Origin: an uncultured Bacillota bacterium | Lineage (GTDB): Bacteria > Bacillota > Clostridia > Lachnospirales > Lachnospiraceae | Direction of reading: 5' to 3' | Assembly (NCBI GenBank): GCA_958352855.1 | Contig: CATWQE010000036.1 | Span: 1-26,446 of the forward strand | DNA length: 26,446 nt | In this document: positions 8,799-17,828 of the stretch, piece by piece | Layout of the letters: every line of letters starts with the position of its first letter | Numbering within the stretch: position 1 is the stretch's first letter | The notes under the pieces: model-generated | Told to the model about the DNA's origin: nothing | Databases searched by the model: none | Seen by the model: the letters and a program-made list of their open reading frames with translations, nothing else | Position numbers and translations under genes: made by a program

Positions 8799-8840
8799 AA
8801 AAAGAACTGATACACGAAATTTCGTGTAACAGCTCTTTTT
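8799..8840. terminator. Strong terminator hairpin, probably bidirectional
   Basis: The core is a perfect 16-base palindrome ACACGAAATTTCGTGT (8812-8827), flanked by imperfect AAAAAGAACTG and CAGCTCTTTTT arms. A/T tracts on both outer sides make it usable from either strand. It lies 16 bases beyond the stop of the beta-helix gene, so its main role is to end that transcript before the ATPase promoter. Confidence 0.75.
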
Positions 8841-8856
8841 ACGCAATCCTCTATAT

Positions 8857-10848
8857 CTATTTTCTCAACAATGGTTTCTTAGCATCTTCTGCACTTGCAA
8901 ATGGTCCCGGAACCACCTGGACTCCTCTGTGTCCGCCAAAATAGTCTGCATCAAACTGAATGGCAGTTCCATCTGGATTTTCAAACTTCTGTTCCGGCTC
9001 AAATGCCTGTCCCAGAATGTCTGTATGAATCATTCTGCCTGTGAAATCCTTCAGCAATTCATATACATTGGTATCCAAATAATAGGTTCCATCTTTTTCT
9101 ACCAGTTCTACTTTTGCTTCTTCGCTGGAAACAAAACCATTCACCTCATTCTTGCATGCTTTTGCTCCGCTAAAATAAGCGTTTCCTTCTGTCCATACAG
9201 GCAGATGTCCGAAATGCGCCGGCTCCAGTTGTTTCATATCTGCCGGTTTGCTGAAATCAAACTGCGCGCTCCACTCCTCATAGGTAGGATATTCATCAAA
9301 CATCCAGGTTCCGGCTTTTCTGTTTTCTGTGTCAAATCCATCATCAGAATCATGAGGAATGATAACGTCCTCAGAAGGCCATTTCTGTACGAAAATATTG
9401 TTGTAGAATCTGTCGTCTCCATGAAGGAACGTCATAAATCCCATAACTTCTGTGCGATGCGGAATGTGGTAAGGAGTATATCTCCAGCCAGTGCCTTCTC
9501 CCACACAGGTAAGAGAACCACAAATCAGGTTATGTACCATAGCAAGGCCCTGAGTGGCAAAACGCAAGCTTGCCTCAGACAACATAATATTGTTATCAAT
9601 TAAAGTTGGTCCATGGCTTACTTCCACGAAAATATCCTGTGACATCATGCCGCCTTTTAAGGTTTTGGCAAATGCCGGTTTCTGGTTGTCATGAAGCAGA
9701 TTCTGGGAAAGTCTTGTACCCTGTGCCTCCCAGTCACACCAGATACCCATAGTGCAGTGGTGGATATGGTTTCTGCGCATGGTAACGTCAATGGCAGCAT
9801 GCATTTTGATACCGGCAATTTCTGCGCCGCCCTGCTCCATCATATTATTAATATGGTGAATGTGGTTATCTTCAATGATACTGAATACACCGCCCATACG
9901 TCCAATGATACCGCCCTGTTCACAATGATGGATATTATTTCTGCGGATAATATGGCTTCCCACATTTTCCTTTAGCCAGCCATGGTACTGGCCTTTACAT
10001 ACAGCATCACGTTCCATCTGTGTTGGGCTCTTGACATATTTATAGGTGAAATAATGGTCATTATCCGGGTCCAGATATTTTCCTACGGAAATTCCCGCAC
10101 ATTTGCTGTTTGAAATATCACAGTCCTCAATAATCCAGCCCTTGCTCCAGTGAGGACCAATCATACCGTCCTGAAAAGCTGCCGGAGGCGCCCAGGTAGT
10201 TGCCGCCTTGCAAATGGTAAATCCACTTACGGTAATATAGTTTCTGCCTGTTTCAGAAGGCATGAAACACTCTCTTCTTACATTGATTTCTACATTTTCC
10301 TCATTAGGATTCTTGCCCTGGAAATTAGCATAAAGAACGGTTTCATCCTTTTCTGTATCCTGTACCGCATACCATTTATATACAGATTCTTCCGGCACCC
10401 AGCTACATTCGTAAATCTCACCTTTGATACAATCTTCCAGGGTTGCTGTCTCATAAAGGGCTTTGTCATTGAGATAAACACAGCCTGTATGTTTGTCTGC
10501 TTTAGCAAAATACCAGTCTCCATATACAAAAGTAGTGTATGGATTATAATTGCCAAAAAGACTGTTTGGAATCCTGCTCACCCATACATTTCCTTCGTAT
10601 AATTCCCAGTTTTTCACAGGCTCGGCTCCGGTAATTACTGCCTGTAAAGGCTCTGTACTGCGGTAAGTAATACGCGCATCTTCTGTTCCTGCGTGAACCG
10701 GATTGACATATTCCCGGTAAACTCCTGGCGCTACCAGAACCTCATCTCCCGGCTGCGCGATTTTTGCCGCATCATTAATATGGCGAAATGGCATTTCTTT
10801 GGTTCCGTTTCCGTCATATCCTGCATTCACATTTACATAAATCTTCAT
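8857..10848 (-). CDS. Right-handed parallel beta-helix protein, probably carbohydrate-active
   Basis: The 663-residue protein begins MKIYVNVNAGYDGNGTKEMPFRHINDAAKIAQPGDEVLV, the DUF1565-like entry of many pectin-lyase-fold proteins. From about residue 190 to 470 it carries repeats of the right-handed beta-helix: WIIEDCDISN, IIRRNNIHHCEQGGIIGR, IIEDNHIHHINN, VTMRRNHIHHCTMG and LIDNNIMLS. Such proteins include polysaccharide lyases and some glycoside hydrolases; the catalytic type is not evident. No signal peptide is seen, so it may be cytoplasmic and act on imported oligosaccharides. The start at 10848 follows AAAAGGGTGG; a GTG twelve bases upstream is the alternative. It is monocistronic, ends at the strong hairpin at 8799-8840, and has GC-richer metabolic-type codon use, unlike the accessory genes on both sides. 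Confidence 0.8.
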   Translation of the reverse strand: MKIYVNVNAGYDGNGTKEMPFRHINDAAKIAQPGDEVLVAPGVYREYVNPVHAGTEDARITYRSTEPLQAVITGAEPVKNWELYEGNVWVSRIPNSLFGNYNPYTTFVYGDWYFAKADKHTGCVYLNDKALYETATLEDCIKGEIYECSWVPEESVYKWYAVQDTEKDETVLYANFQGKNPNEENVEINVRRECFMPSETGRNYITVSGFTICKAATTWAPPAAFQDGMIGPHWSKGWIIEDCDISNSKCAGISVGKYLDPDNDHYFTYKYVKSPTQMERDAVCKGQYHGWLKENVGSHIIRRNNIHHCEQGGIIGRMGGVFSIIEDNHIHHINNMMEQGGAEIAGIKMHAAIDVTMRRNHIHHCTMGIWCDWEAQGTRLSQNLLHDNQKPAFAKTLKGGMMSQDIFVEVSHGPTLIDNNIMLSEASLRFATQGLAMVHNLICGSLTCVGEGTGWRYTPYHIPHRTEVMGFMTFLHGDDRFYNNIFVQKWPSEDVIIPHDSDDGFDTENRKAGTWMFDEYPTYEEWSAQFDFSKPADMKQLEPAHFGHLPVWTEGNAYFSGAKACKNEVNGFVSSEEAKVELVEKDGTYYLDTNVYELLKDFTGRMIHTDILGQAFEPEQKFENPDGTAIQFDADYFGGHRGVQVVPGPFASAEDAKKPLLRK

Positions 10849-10931
10849 TGCAAATACCACCCTTTTCTTAAAATAGTCAATGAACTCTGTTTTGGTATTA
10901 TTATTTTAACGCATTTTCGCAAAAAAGGGTT

Positions 10932-10958
10932 GCACTTAAATGGATAGTATTAGCACTT
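10932..10958. repeat. Paired GCACTT direct repeat upstream of the beta-helix gene
   Basis: GCACTT occurs at 10932-10937 and 10953-10958, exactly 21 bases apart, about two helical turns. It lies 85-110 bases upstream of the beta-helix start codon. The geometry suits a regulator of AraC type, which often controls such genes in gut Clostridia, but two six-base repeats can arise by chance. Confidence 0.25.
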
Positions 10959-10981
10959 ATCGGATGTTTTTTTATCAAACT

Positions 10982-13738
10982 TTAAAAGGTTGAATTTTGA
11001 ATTCTACGAATATCTTCTATAGTAATTGTATTAACATCACTATTTCTATCCCTGGAAACACGTGAGGACATATATCTTATCAGACGTTCATTAAAATTTC
11101 GAATCCATCGGCCATTGCTATGATCATTTGTGATATGATATGCCTCTTTGACTGCATCTGAATACTCTTCCACATCAACCAGATATCCTTGTTCCTGCAA
11201 ACCAAGCAATCCAATTTTTACAATCTCATCTGGTGTATAATCTTCAAAATGGAAAATATTGGGTATCCGGCTTGTTAATCCTGAGTTTGTCCTTAAAAAC
11301 GCTTTCATCTCATCCGAATATCCCGCAAAGATAATAACAATATCTCTCCTGTGATCTTCCATAAATTTTAAAATTTCATTAATTGCTTCCTGCCCAAAAT
11401 CATTACTTCCACCACTGCTTAGTGTATATGCCTCATCTATAAATAGAACTCCTCCTAGAGCAGACTCTAAAACTTCTCTTGTTTTTATAGCAGTTTGTCC
11501 AACAAAACCGGCCACCAAATCACTTCTGGAAACTTCAATACACTTGTTTCCTCTGATAACGCCTTTCTCATACAAAACATTTCCTATAATACGGGCAACT
11601 GTTGTTTTACCCGTACCTGGGTTTCCCAAGAATAAAGAGTGCAGTGTAAAATCAGCATTTCTTTGTCCCTGCTCTTCGCGCTTCTTATTTAGCTGCGCTA
11701 AATCTATAAATTCTTGCACCTTTTGCTTTACATTCTCAATACCTACCAGGTGGTGCAGTTCTTCCAAAGCACCTGCTTTTTGATATTTAGCATTAAACTT
11801 ACTGCTTTGCAAAACTTCATCAATATCTCTGTTTTTTATGGTAACAACATCAACCTCGTCTTCTTCAAAAGAGCGATTAGCCATTGCACGAAATAGTTTT
11901 TCATTAAAGTTCCGAACCCATCGGCCATTGCTTTTGTCTAAGGAAGCGCCATAAGCTTTGGCAAGATTTTTCTCATAATAATCAATATCTTCCAATATGT
12001 ATTGATTGTCTTGAATATTTTTTTCTCCCAGTTGAAGAATTTCCTCTTCTGAATAATCTTCAAATTCAAAAATATTGGGAACTCTTGACTTTAATCCTGG
12101 ATTTGTTTTTAAAAAGCATTCCATTTCTTTTGTGTAGCCAGCAAAAATAATCATAATTTCATTTCTATAATCTTCCATATATTTTAAAATGGTATTAATC
12201 GCTTCTTGTCCAAAATTCACATTTGCACCCTTTTTATCTAAGGTATAAGCCTCGTCAATAAACAGAATACCACCTCTGGCTTTCTCCAGCAATGCAGACG
12301 TCTGCTCCGCTGTACCACCCACATTGGATGAAACTAAATCAGACTCCTTTGCTTCAATAAAAATAAATTCTTTTCCCGGCAACACACCATGCTCAAACAG
12401 TATTTTCCCCATTAATCTGGCTACCATGGTTTTACCTGTACCCGGATTTCCCATGAATACAGAATGCAAAGATTGTTGTTGAGCCGGCAAGCCTTGTGCA
12501 ATACGTTTTTTGTTAAACTCTACAAAACGCAGCATCTTCTTGATTTCTTCCTTCACTTTTTTCAGACCTATCAGAGATTCCAGTTCTTCAAGCGGCGTTT
12601 GCTTCTCTCCTTCCGTTTCCTTCTCATTCACTTCTGAACTTTTTTCTAACGGTTCCATTGGTCTGATAAATTCACTATCTTTGTCCACTTCATAAGTAAA
12701 ATTCGCTATATCTCCATTTTTTGCTGTCACATGCTGTATTTTTAACAAAGAATTTCGAAGCACTCTGCAATTAGGATTTGCTTGTTCTATATGCATAAAC
12801 TCTGCGTTTTCACAAAGGAAAACAGAATCAGCCTCTACAAGAAAATCAATCTTTTCATCATACTCTCTTAAAAACTGCAGAGTTCCTTTTGCAACTGCAT
12901 AGGAAGCCTGTTGTAAATACATACCTATATTTAATCTTGTATCCTTTAAAAATATCCTGCTTCCCCAGGCGCTAATGGACGATATTTCATCATTGCTTGA
13001 AGAAAAGTTAACATTCTTCTCTAAACCTACAGACTTATTGTACTCTTCTTGCATAATATAAGATGATTGAGATACAATTTGGGAATTTTCTGCATAGATA
13101 GCCGGATATCGCTTCTCACACTGTGTACCACCGCCCTCTATCTTTGCACACTTTAATTCAACATCTGCCCACCTAAGATTTAAGCAATTGCCTGTATATT
13201 TGACAGAAGTATTTTCTATAACTGCCTTAGATTTTTCTATCCACACCCCAGAATTTAGCTGTGATTTATAAATTTCCACCCTAGAATTTACAAATTTAAT
13301 CCAGTTATATTCTCCTTCCAGTAAAAATGTCCATACATCCTTTAAAATTACTTTTGCAGCATTGTTTGCATATAATAGCACTTTACTGTTTTCTGCAAAA
13401 TCATTTTCAAGAACACAATTTTCTAACTCTAACGAAGCATTCCTATCAACGCTGACGGCATTTCTATCGCCGTTAGTTTTTATCCAAAGATTTTTTATTT
13501 TTACATAAGCACCATTCGTAATGTATAATTTGCCTAAAAAAGTATTATTAATATAGGTTGTGCCGTTTTCTACTCTTGAATTTCCTTCAATGGTAATGCT
13601 TCTTCCAATCGCATATGCCTGATTTTGGGGAACTTCCACTGTATAGTGTTCATCCAGCTCAATCATATCACCATCGGAAATTAATTTTAGCGTATCTCCA
13701 AAATTATTGGCATTTTCTCCTACCAAATACCTTGCCAT
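10982..13738 (-). CDS. Beta-helix-like region fused to tandem CbxX/SpoVK-type AAA+ ATPases
   Basis: The 918-residue protein has two parts. Residues ~25-370 are short beta-rich repeats with Asn ladders and phrases such as ITIEGNSRVENGTTYIN, YVKIKNLWIKTNGDRN, LELENCVLEND and VILKDVWTF, which suggest a right-handed beta-helix. A linker with an acidic stretch (about 375-395) leads to two AAA+ modules of the CbxX/CfqX/SpoVK/EccA group. Module 1 has Walker A GNPGTGKTMVA near 428 and Walker B GGILFIDEAYTL near 488. Module 2 has GNPGTGKTTVA near 703 and GGVLFIDEAYTL near 761. Each has a PNIFEFEDY/PNIFHFEDY segment and a C-terminal NGRWIRNFNE/NGRWVRNFNE lid motif. Both sites look active, so a hexameric remodeller is likely. 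The start at 13738 follows AGGAGG. It is the last gene of the long minus-strand block. Confidence 0.85.
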   Translation of the reverse strand: MARYLVGENANNFGDTLKLISDGDMIELDEHYTVEVPQNQAYAIGRSITIEGNSRVENGTTYINNTFLGKLYITNGAYVKIKNLWIKTNGDRNAVSVDRNASLELENCVLENDFAENSKVLLYANNAAKVILKDVWTFLLEGEYNWIKFVNSRVEIYKSQLNSGVWIEKSKAVIENTSVKYTGNCLNLRWADVELKCAKIEGGGTQCEKRYPAIYAENSQIVSQSSYIMQEEYNKSVGLEKNVNFSSSNDEISSISAWGSRIFLKDTRLNIGMYLQQASYAVAKGTLQFLREYDEKIDFLVEADSVFLCENAEFMHIEQANPNCRVLRNSLLKIQHVTAKNGDIANFTYEVDKDSEFIRPMEPLEKSSEVNEKETEGEKQTPLEELESLIGLKKVKEEIKKMLRFVEFNKKRIAQGLPAQQQSLHSVFMGNPGTGKTMVARLMGKILFEHGVLPGKEFIFIEAKESDLVSSNVGGTAEQTSALLEKARGGILFIDEAYTLDKKGANVNFGQEAINTILKYMEDYRNEIMIIFAGYTKEMECFLKTNPGLKSRVPNIFEFEDYSEEEILQLGEKNIQDNQYILEDIDYYEKNLAKAYGASLDKSNGRWVRNFNEKLFRAMANRSFEEDEVDVVTIKNRDIDEVLQSSKFNAKYQKAGALEELHHLVGIENVKQKVQEFIDLAQLNKKREEQGQRNADFTLHSLFLGNPGTGKTTVARIIGNVLYEKGVIRGNKCIEVSRSDLVAGFVGQTAIKTREVLESALGGVLFIDEAYTLSSGGSNDFGQEAINEILKFMEDHRRDIVIIFAGYSDEMKAFLRTNSGLTSRIPNIFHFEDYTPDEIVKIGLLGLQEQGYLVDVEEYSDAVKEAYHITNDHSNGRWIRNFNERLIRYMSSRVSRDRNSDVNTITIEDIRRIQNSTF

Positions 13739-13819
13739 ACCGAAACCTCCTGTATCTTCCTCCACACTCGTTTCCTTCTTTTTTCAGCATGGAACTTTCA
13801 TTGTGCTAAATAAAGAAAA

Positions 13820-13885
13820 AACTTCAACAAGATATGCTATTCGTAGGGAATACAACTTGAAAAGAAGCATCACCATGTTGAAGTT
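13820..13885 (-). terminator. Long-loop inverted repeat with T-tract, possible terminator or attenuator
   Basis: AACTTCAACA (13820-13829) and TGTTGAAGTT (13876-13885) are perfect 10-base complements separated by 46 bases. Read on the minus strand, the distal arm runs into TTTTTTC, as in an intrinsic terminator. It lies between the metallophosphoesterase stop (13907) and the AAA+ start (13738), the widest gap in this part of the block. It could lower expression of the AAA+ gene or mark a separate unit. Confidence 0.4.
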
Positions 13886-13906
13886 CCAAAGATAATAATA
13901 CCACTG

Positions 13907-14617
13907 TTATGAAAACTTTTCTATACAGATTTCCTCATAATCTTCATACATGATCCGGATACCGCCCTCTTCACTCTCAACATGATAGTGTCCTGCATAC
14001 CACTCTGAAAATTCCAGCTTATCATAGATATCCTGCAGCCATTTTTCAGTTGACTTATCTACAGAAGACTGATCCAATCCAGGAATAAACGCCCATACAG
14101 GTTCTGCTTCAATGGGAACGGTATGTGAAAGAACAACGTCCAAAGACCAGTTTACTTTCCCCAGTTGTTTTTCCACATATGCCTTTATAGCATCATCTGG
14201 CTGCTCTGATTCGAACCATTGCAATCCATTTCTTATCCTGTAATATTTATCTATACTGTATGCTCCGCCTATTGGCATAACTTTTTTACCATGGAAATTA
14301 TAAATTTCACCATCTTTCGCAAACAAAAGATTGGGATACTGCTCTTCTACATATACAATTCCTTCGTTCCAAATAACCTCATGGTAATCTGCTGCCAGCC
14401 AGGGTCTTTCTTCATGATTCCCATGAACACAAAACAATGTAATATTCAGTCTTGATAAACGCTCTTTCACTTCTCTGTCAGAATTTGTAAGATAATAATT
14501 GATACCAGCATCACCAAGAATAATCATCACATCGTCAACTGTTGTTCCATTTTCCTCGCAAAACGCTTCAATACGGTCAAAATCCCTATGGGTATCTCCT
14601 GTTATATAAAAATGCAT
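13907..14617 (-). CDS. Calcineurin-like metallophosphoesterase
   Basis: The 236-residue enzyme has the complete binuclear metal site: GDTH (7-10), GDAG (35-38), GNHE (66-69), SHT (164-166) and GHYH (209-212). It has no signal peptide or membrane segment, so it acts in the cytosol. Substrates of this superfamily range from phosphoproteins and nucleotides to nucleic-acid ends and cannot be read from the motifs. It is the second metallophosphoesterase in the block but is only distantly similar to the one at 17054-17743, so it is not a recent duplicate. GGGATG upstream of 14617 is a moderate ribosome site. It lies 43 bases after the 406-aa gene, in the same direction. Confidence 0.85.
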   Translation of the reverse strand: MHFYITGDTHRDFDRIEAFCEENGTTVDDVMIILGDAGINYYLTNSDREVKERLSRLNITLFCVHGNHEERPWLAADYHEVIWNEGIVYVEEQYPNLLFAKDGEIYNFHGKKVMPIGGAYSIDKYYRIRNGLQWFESEQPDDAIKAYVEKQLGKVNWSLDVVLSHTVPIEAEPVWAFIPGLDQSSVDKSTEKWLQDIYDKLEFSEWYAGHYHVESEEGGIRIMYEDYEEICIEKFS

Positions 14618-14660
14618 TTACTCATCATCCCTTTCCACATAAAACTCTCTTTCCTCCGGC

Positions 14661-15881
14661 TTATTTTTCTGTTTTCAAATGCTCCCTGCATTCTAAAATC
14701 ATTTTCTTGGCATGTTCCTGTACTCTTTTCCCAAGAACTTGCGGTATATATTTCCACATCTCTTCCAATAAACCCTCGTCAATTTTCATCTTCTCCTTGA
14801 CATCGTCAAAAATATATTTACCGCCCGCACAGCTTGCATCTGGATATTCATACTGCCTGACAATCTCTAACATTTCCTGATAGTTTTCCTTAAATGCTGC
14901 TACTGCCTCATACTGACGAAGCAGATTCTTATATTTTCGTTTCGGATTATCCAAATCTTGAATTAAATTTTCTTTATTTGCATAATTCCTTATGTTTGTA
15001 ATCGCGATTGCATAGTTTTGCGCTTCCTCCAAGGTTTGAAAAGAACGTACAAAATCTCCCTGATGATTAATTTCATATTGATTCAAAGTCTGATCTGCTC
15101 CACCAAATCCCCAAACTCCAAGCGATTGACTTTTCACATTTTCATAATACAGATCTCCCTGCACGTCATCATATCGTTTTTCAAATAAATTATACGCTTC
15201 TGTTTCAGCAGATAACTGCAGCTGTAACGGTGACTCTTCCTCTTTTTGATACAGAATAGAAAAACGGTAACCTACAACTTTTCCTTCCACTTCTTTAAAA
15301 ATCAAAGTATATTTTCCATTTTCAAACATATCTGCATCATTATTATAATACAAGGATCTCCATTGAAAATGCTCTCCGGTCAGCTTCAAGCGTTCTCTTT
15401 TTTCTTCTATTGCTCTCCATTTTGCATCCCTTTTTTCCTGCAATTTTACCGTTTCTTCATAATCGAACCGCTCCAGGTTCTCTGTTTTTAACACCTTAGC
15501 TGCAATATCCGGTATATGGATATAACTCCTTTTCCTCTTTTCGTTTTCATATACTTTCATAAAACCAGCATAAAAATCATCACGTACCAATGTCCCCTCT
15601 TTACAAATATATTTCCAACCCTTATCCTCCGCTTCATAGGGATGTTTATAATCTGTAACTTTATCCTTTCGTTTAAAAAGCGGGGAAAATTCTTCTAAAT
15701 GATATTCATTATATGGAAATCCTTCAAATCCAATAAAATACTCTCGTTTCTCAGAAGTTACAATCCATAAACACCCCCATCCACCAGGACCAGAAGAATG
15801 CTCCAGACTTACCGTTAATACCTTTTCCCAGAAACTTTCATCCAAATCACGTAATGTAAATGTTTTTCTTTCTATATCCAT
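14661..15881 (-). CDS. Unknown 406-aa protein of the DUF2828 block
   Basis: I do not recognise the family. The N-terminal ~75 residues are Trp/Gly/aromatic-rich (EHSSGPGGWGCLW, EYFIGFEGFPYNEYH) and read as a compact alpha-beta domain. Residues ~145-175 are a charged helix or coiled coil (KLQEKRDAKWRAIEEKRERLK). A beta-rich part follows with GVWGFGGAD near 250, and the C-terminus (~320-406) is helical and Lys/Glu-rich. There is no signal peptide, membrane segment or catalytic motif. AGAGGGGG lies eight bases before the ATG at 15881. It sits between two other block genes with 43- and 53-base gaps, so it is probably part of the same unit as the metallophosphoesterases and DUF2828 protein. Confidence 0.7.
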   Translation of the reverse strand: MDIERKTFTLRDLDESFWEKVLTVSLEHSSGPGGWGCLWIVTSEKREYFIGFEGFPYNEYHLEEFSPLFKRKDKVTDYKHPYEAEDKGWKYICKEGTLVRDDFYAGFMKVYENEKRKRSYIHIPDIAAKVLKTENLERFDYEETVKLQEKRDAKWRAIEEKRERLKLTGEHFQWRSLYYNNDADMFENGKYTLIFKEVEGKVVGYRFSILYQKEEESPLQLQLSAETEAYNLFEKRYDDVQGDLYYENVKSQSLGVWGFGGADQTLNQYEINHQGDFVRSFQTLEEAQNYAIAITNIRNYANKENLIQDLDNPKRKYKNLLRQYEAVAAFKENYQEMLEIVRQYEYPDASCAGGKYIFDDVKEKMKIDEGLLEEMWKYIPQVLGKRVQEHAKKMILECREHLKTEK

Positions 15882-15934
15882 GTATATTTCCCCCTCTAAA
15901 CATAAAATCCTTCTTTATGCCCTTACAAACTCTT

Positions 15935-16987
15935 TTACCACAAAATATCTTCCGGCTTCTTCGCTTTCTCTACAATTTTCCCCCAACGTTCTTCCTCTTT
16001 ACACACCATCGCATACTCTCTTGCATACCTTAGCACACTTTCCTCGAATGAATTCAAAGTTTCTCCTTTACTTTTGGTTCTAAAATAATTCCCTAATGCT
16101 TCCGCAGCTTTTCTAAATGCCTGTACTTTTCCATTCTCCACGTCTGTTAATGACGAATTTGCTTCTATATGCATTGGGTTTGTATGCTCATGAGACCAAT
16201 ACCCCATTTCCGTTAATTCATATACAATGACTTGTATATCCGAAAAATCAACATACAGATTCCTTTCTTCAATCCGTTTCATATAAGCATCCCAGTTTTC
16301 TTTTCCCTGTGCCAGAACTCCATAATTACCGGTAATAACATTTTTTACAATAGTACCTGGCTGCATAGCAAAAGGCACCTTTATGAACGCGAATTCGAAT
16401 CTATCTGTCCTGTATTCGTCTACTGTCTTTTCTTCTTCCGGAAGCTCTGAAGACCAGAAACGGACTACCTCTCCTGTTTCATTTAAAGTTGCACTGGCCA
16501 CCTCATCCCCACTATATTCACTGTATTCCGAAATTTCAAAATTGCCCCCCATGTTCGGATTTTCCCGAAATGGATTCCGCACAATTTCATCTGCCTCTTC
16601 CATTACAATACGTTGTTTTTTTATGAAACATTTTGTTTCGTACTCCTTGGAATATCTCACCGCATAGTTTACAGCCATATCATATTTTTGATAAAAACCA
16701 CAACTGCATCTATCTTCCCAATCTTCCACAACATACACATACTTAGAACCTGGATTATTCAAAAAAACAGAAAACGTTTTCTTCTCATAATCGATTCTCT
16801 CAAGAATCTGCTGTCGAACCTTGGTTTCTGCGGTTTCATCGGCCAGTTCCTGTAATGCATCTAATATCTCCTGTCTGGTTCTGGCAGGTGCATTCCAGAT
16901 TAGCGTTGCCTTTTGAAAATCCGTAAATTCAAACCCGATTTCTGTATAAAAATCTCTCATATATGTTGATGGTACTAATTCAAACAT
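15935..16987 (-). CDS. Unknown 350-aa protein of the DUF2828 block
   Basis: I do not recognise the family. The start MFELVPSTYMRDFYTEIGFEF with a following NAPARTRQEILDALQEL helix reads as a small N-terminal domain. A Cys pair in WEDRCSCGFYQKYD (near residue 95) could bind metal but stands alone. The middle (150-260) is beta-rich, with an acidic patch at SEYSEYSGDEVASA and a VVRFWSSELPEEE segment; the C-terminus is helical (VQAFRKAAEALGNYF). There is no transmembrane segment or signal peptide. The ATG at 16987 was preferred over a GTG at 16996 because AGGA lies just upstream. It is 53 bases upstream of the 406-aa gene and 66 bases after the PPP-type phosphatase. Confidence 0.7.
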   Translation of the reverse strand: MFELVPSTYMRDFYTEIGFEFTDFQKATLIWNAPARTRQEILDALQELADETAETKVRQQILERIDYEKKTFSVFLNNPGSKYVYVVEDWEDRCSCGFYQKYDMAVNYAVRYSKEYETKCFIKKQRIVMEEADEIVRNPFRENPNMGGNFEISEYSEYSGDEVASATLNETGEVVRFWSSELPEEEKTVDEYRTDRFEFAFIKVPFAMQPGTIVKNVITGNYGVLAQGKENWDAYMKRIEERNLYVDFSDIQVIVYELTEMGYWSHEHTNPMHIEANSSLTDVENGKVQAFRKAAEALGNYFRTKSKGETLNSFEESVLRYAREYAMVCKEEERWGKIVEKAKKPEDILW

Positions 16988-17053
16988 CCTAATCACTTCC
17001 TGACGGCAACTAACTTATATGCCTGATTTTCTCCAAATTCAGTAAAAGTTTCT

Positions 17054-17743
17054 TTACACATAGACAACATCTCCTGTTTCAATGCAATATGCTGCAAGTT
17101 TCCCTCCATAGACACATCCACAATCAATCGCTATATGACCGTTCTGCCTAAACACTTCTGGTTTTTTATCTGTTCGTAGAAATGATGTGGGAGTATGCCC
17201 TGAAATAATGAACGTATTCTCGTCCTTATAATATCTTTCGCTGTAATCGATTCTTTCATATATAAAATCCAGACATTGGTATTGGTCTAAAGGCTTCTCT
17301 TCCTTAAACTCTGTAATTCCCGCATGAACAAGTATATATTTTTTCCCTTCGTTTTCTAAAACTTCATATGCCTTCGTATTACTTATGAATTCAAATATCT
17401 GCTTTTTTATTGTAGCAGGGAGATCTATAAATCCATCCAACGTAGGTAAGCCACCATCTTTTATCCACAATCTAAAATCCAATTTTTCTTCTTCACTCTG
17501 GAAATTTGACAATTCAAATCCTAACGTCTTTATAAAATACCAGAAAAGATACTCATGATTTCCCAAAATAAACGTCACATTTTTACGTTTCATAACATCT
17601 TGCAGAACGCCTATGGGATCGAATCCTCTATCCAAAATATCACCAAGTATGTATAAATGATCTTGATCTGAAAACTGTATCTTATTTAATAATTGTAGGT
17701 ATTCTTTTTTACATCCATGAATATCTGATATTACATATCTCAT
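17054..17743 (-). CDS. PPP-type metallophosphatase (Ser/Thr phosphatase/ApaH-like)
   Basis: The 229-residue protein carries the full PPP signature: SDIHGC (6-11), GDILDRG (34-40), GNHE (61-64), a downstream VHAG and SGHTP, so both metals should bind. This size and pattern match bacterial lambda-phosphatase/PrpE-like enzymes, which act on phosphoproteins, dinucleoside polyphosphates or RNA termini. The start at 17743 begins exactly at the fold (MRYVISDIHG) with AAAGG upstream; the open frame extends 22 codons further without a ribosome site. It follows the 158-aa gene with an 85-base gap. Its neighbourhood beside a TROVE-like protein and tRNA-mimic RNA makes an RNA or nucleotide substrate worth considering, but this is inference. 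Confidence 0.86.
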   Translation of the reverse strand: MRYVISDIHGCKKEYLQLLNKIQFSDQDHLYILGDILDRGFDPIGVLQDVMKRKNVTFILGNHEYLFWYFIKTLGFELSNFQSEEEKLDFRLWIKDGGLPTLDGFIDLPATIKKQIFEFISNTKAYEVLENEGKKYILVHAGITEFKEEKPLDQYQCLDFIYERIDYSERYYKDENTFIISGHTPTSFLRTDKKPEVFRQNGHIAIDCGCVYGGKLAAYCIETGDVVYV

Positions 17744-17828
17744 TGTCCAAATTACCTTTCTAATGTCAAAGTATCCTACCGCTTTTTCTACACCCTTCAT
17801 AAACGGCAATAATCAGAAACATTCTCCT

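Noticed and set aside
8929..9603. 224-codon plus-strand open frame
   Set aside because: It lies entirely antisense to the well-supported beta-helix gene, has no ribosome site or recognisable domain, and is Cys/Phe-rich as antisense frames often are. The same applies to the frame at 10150-10602.
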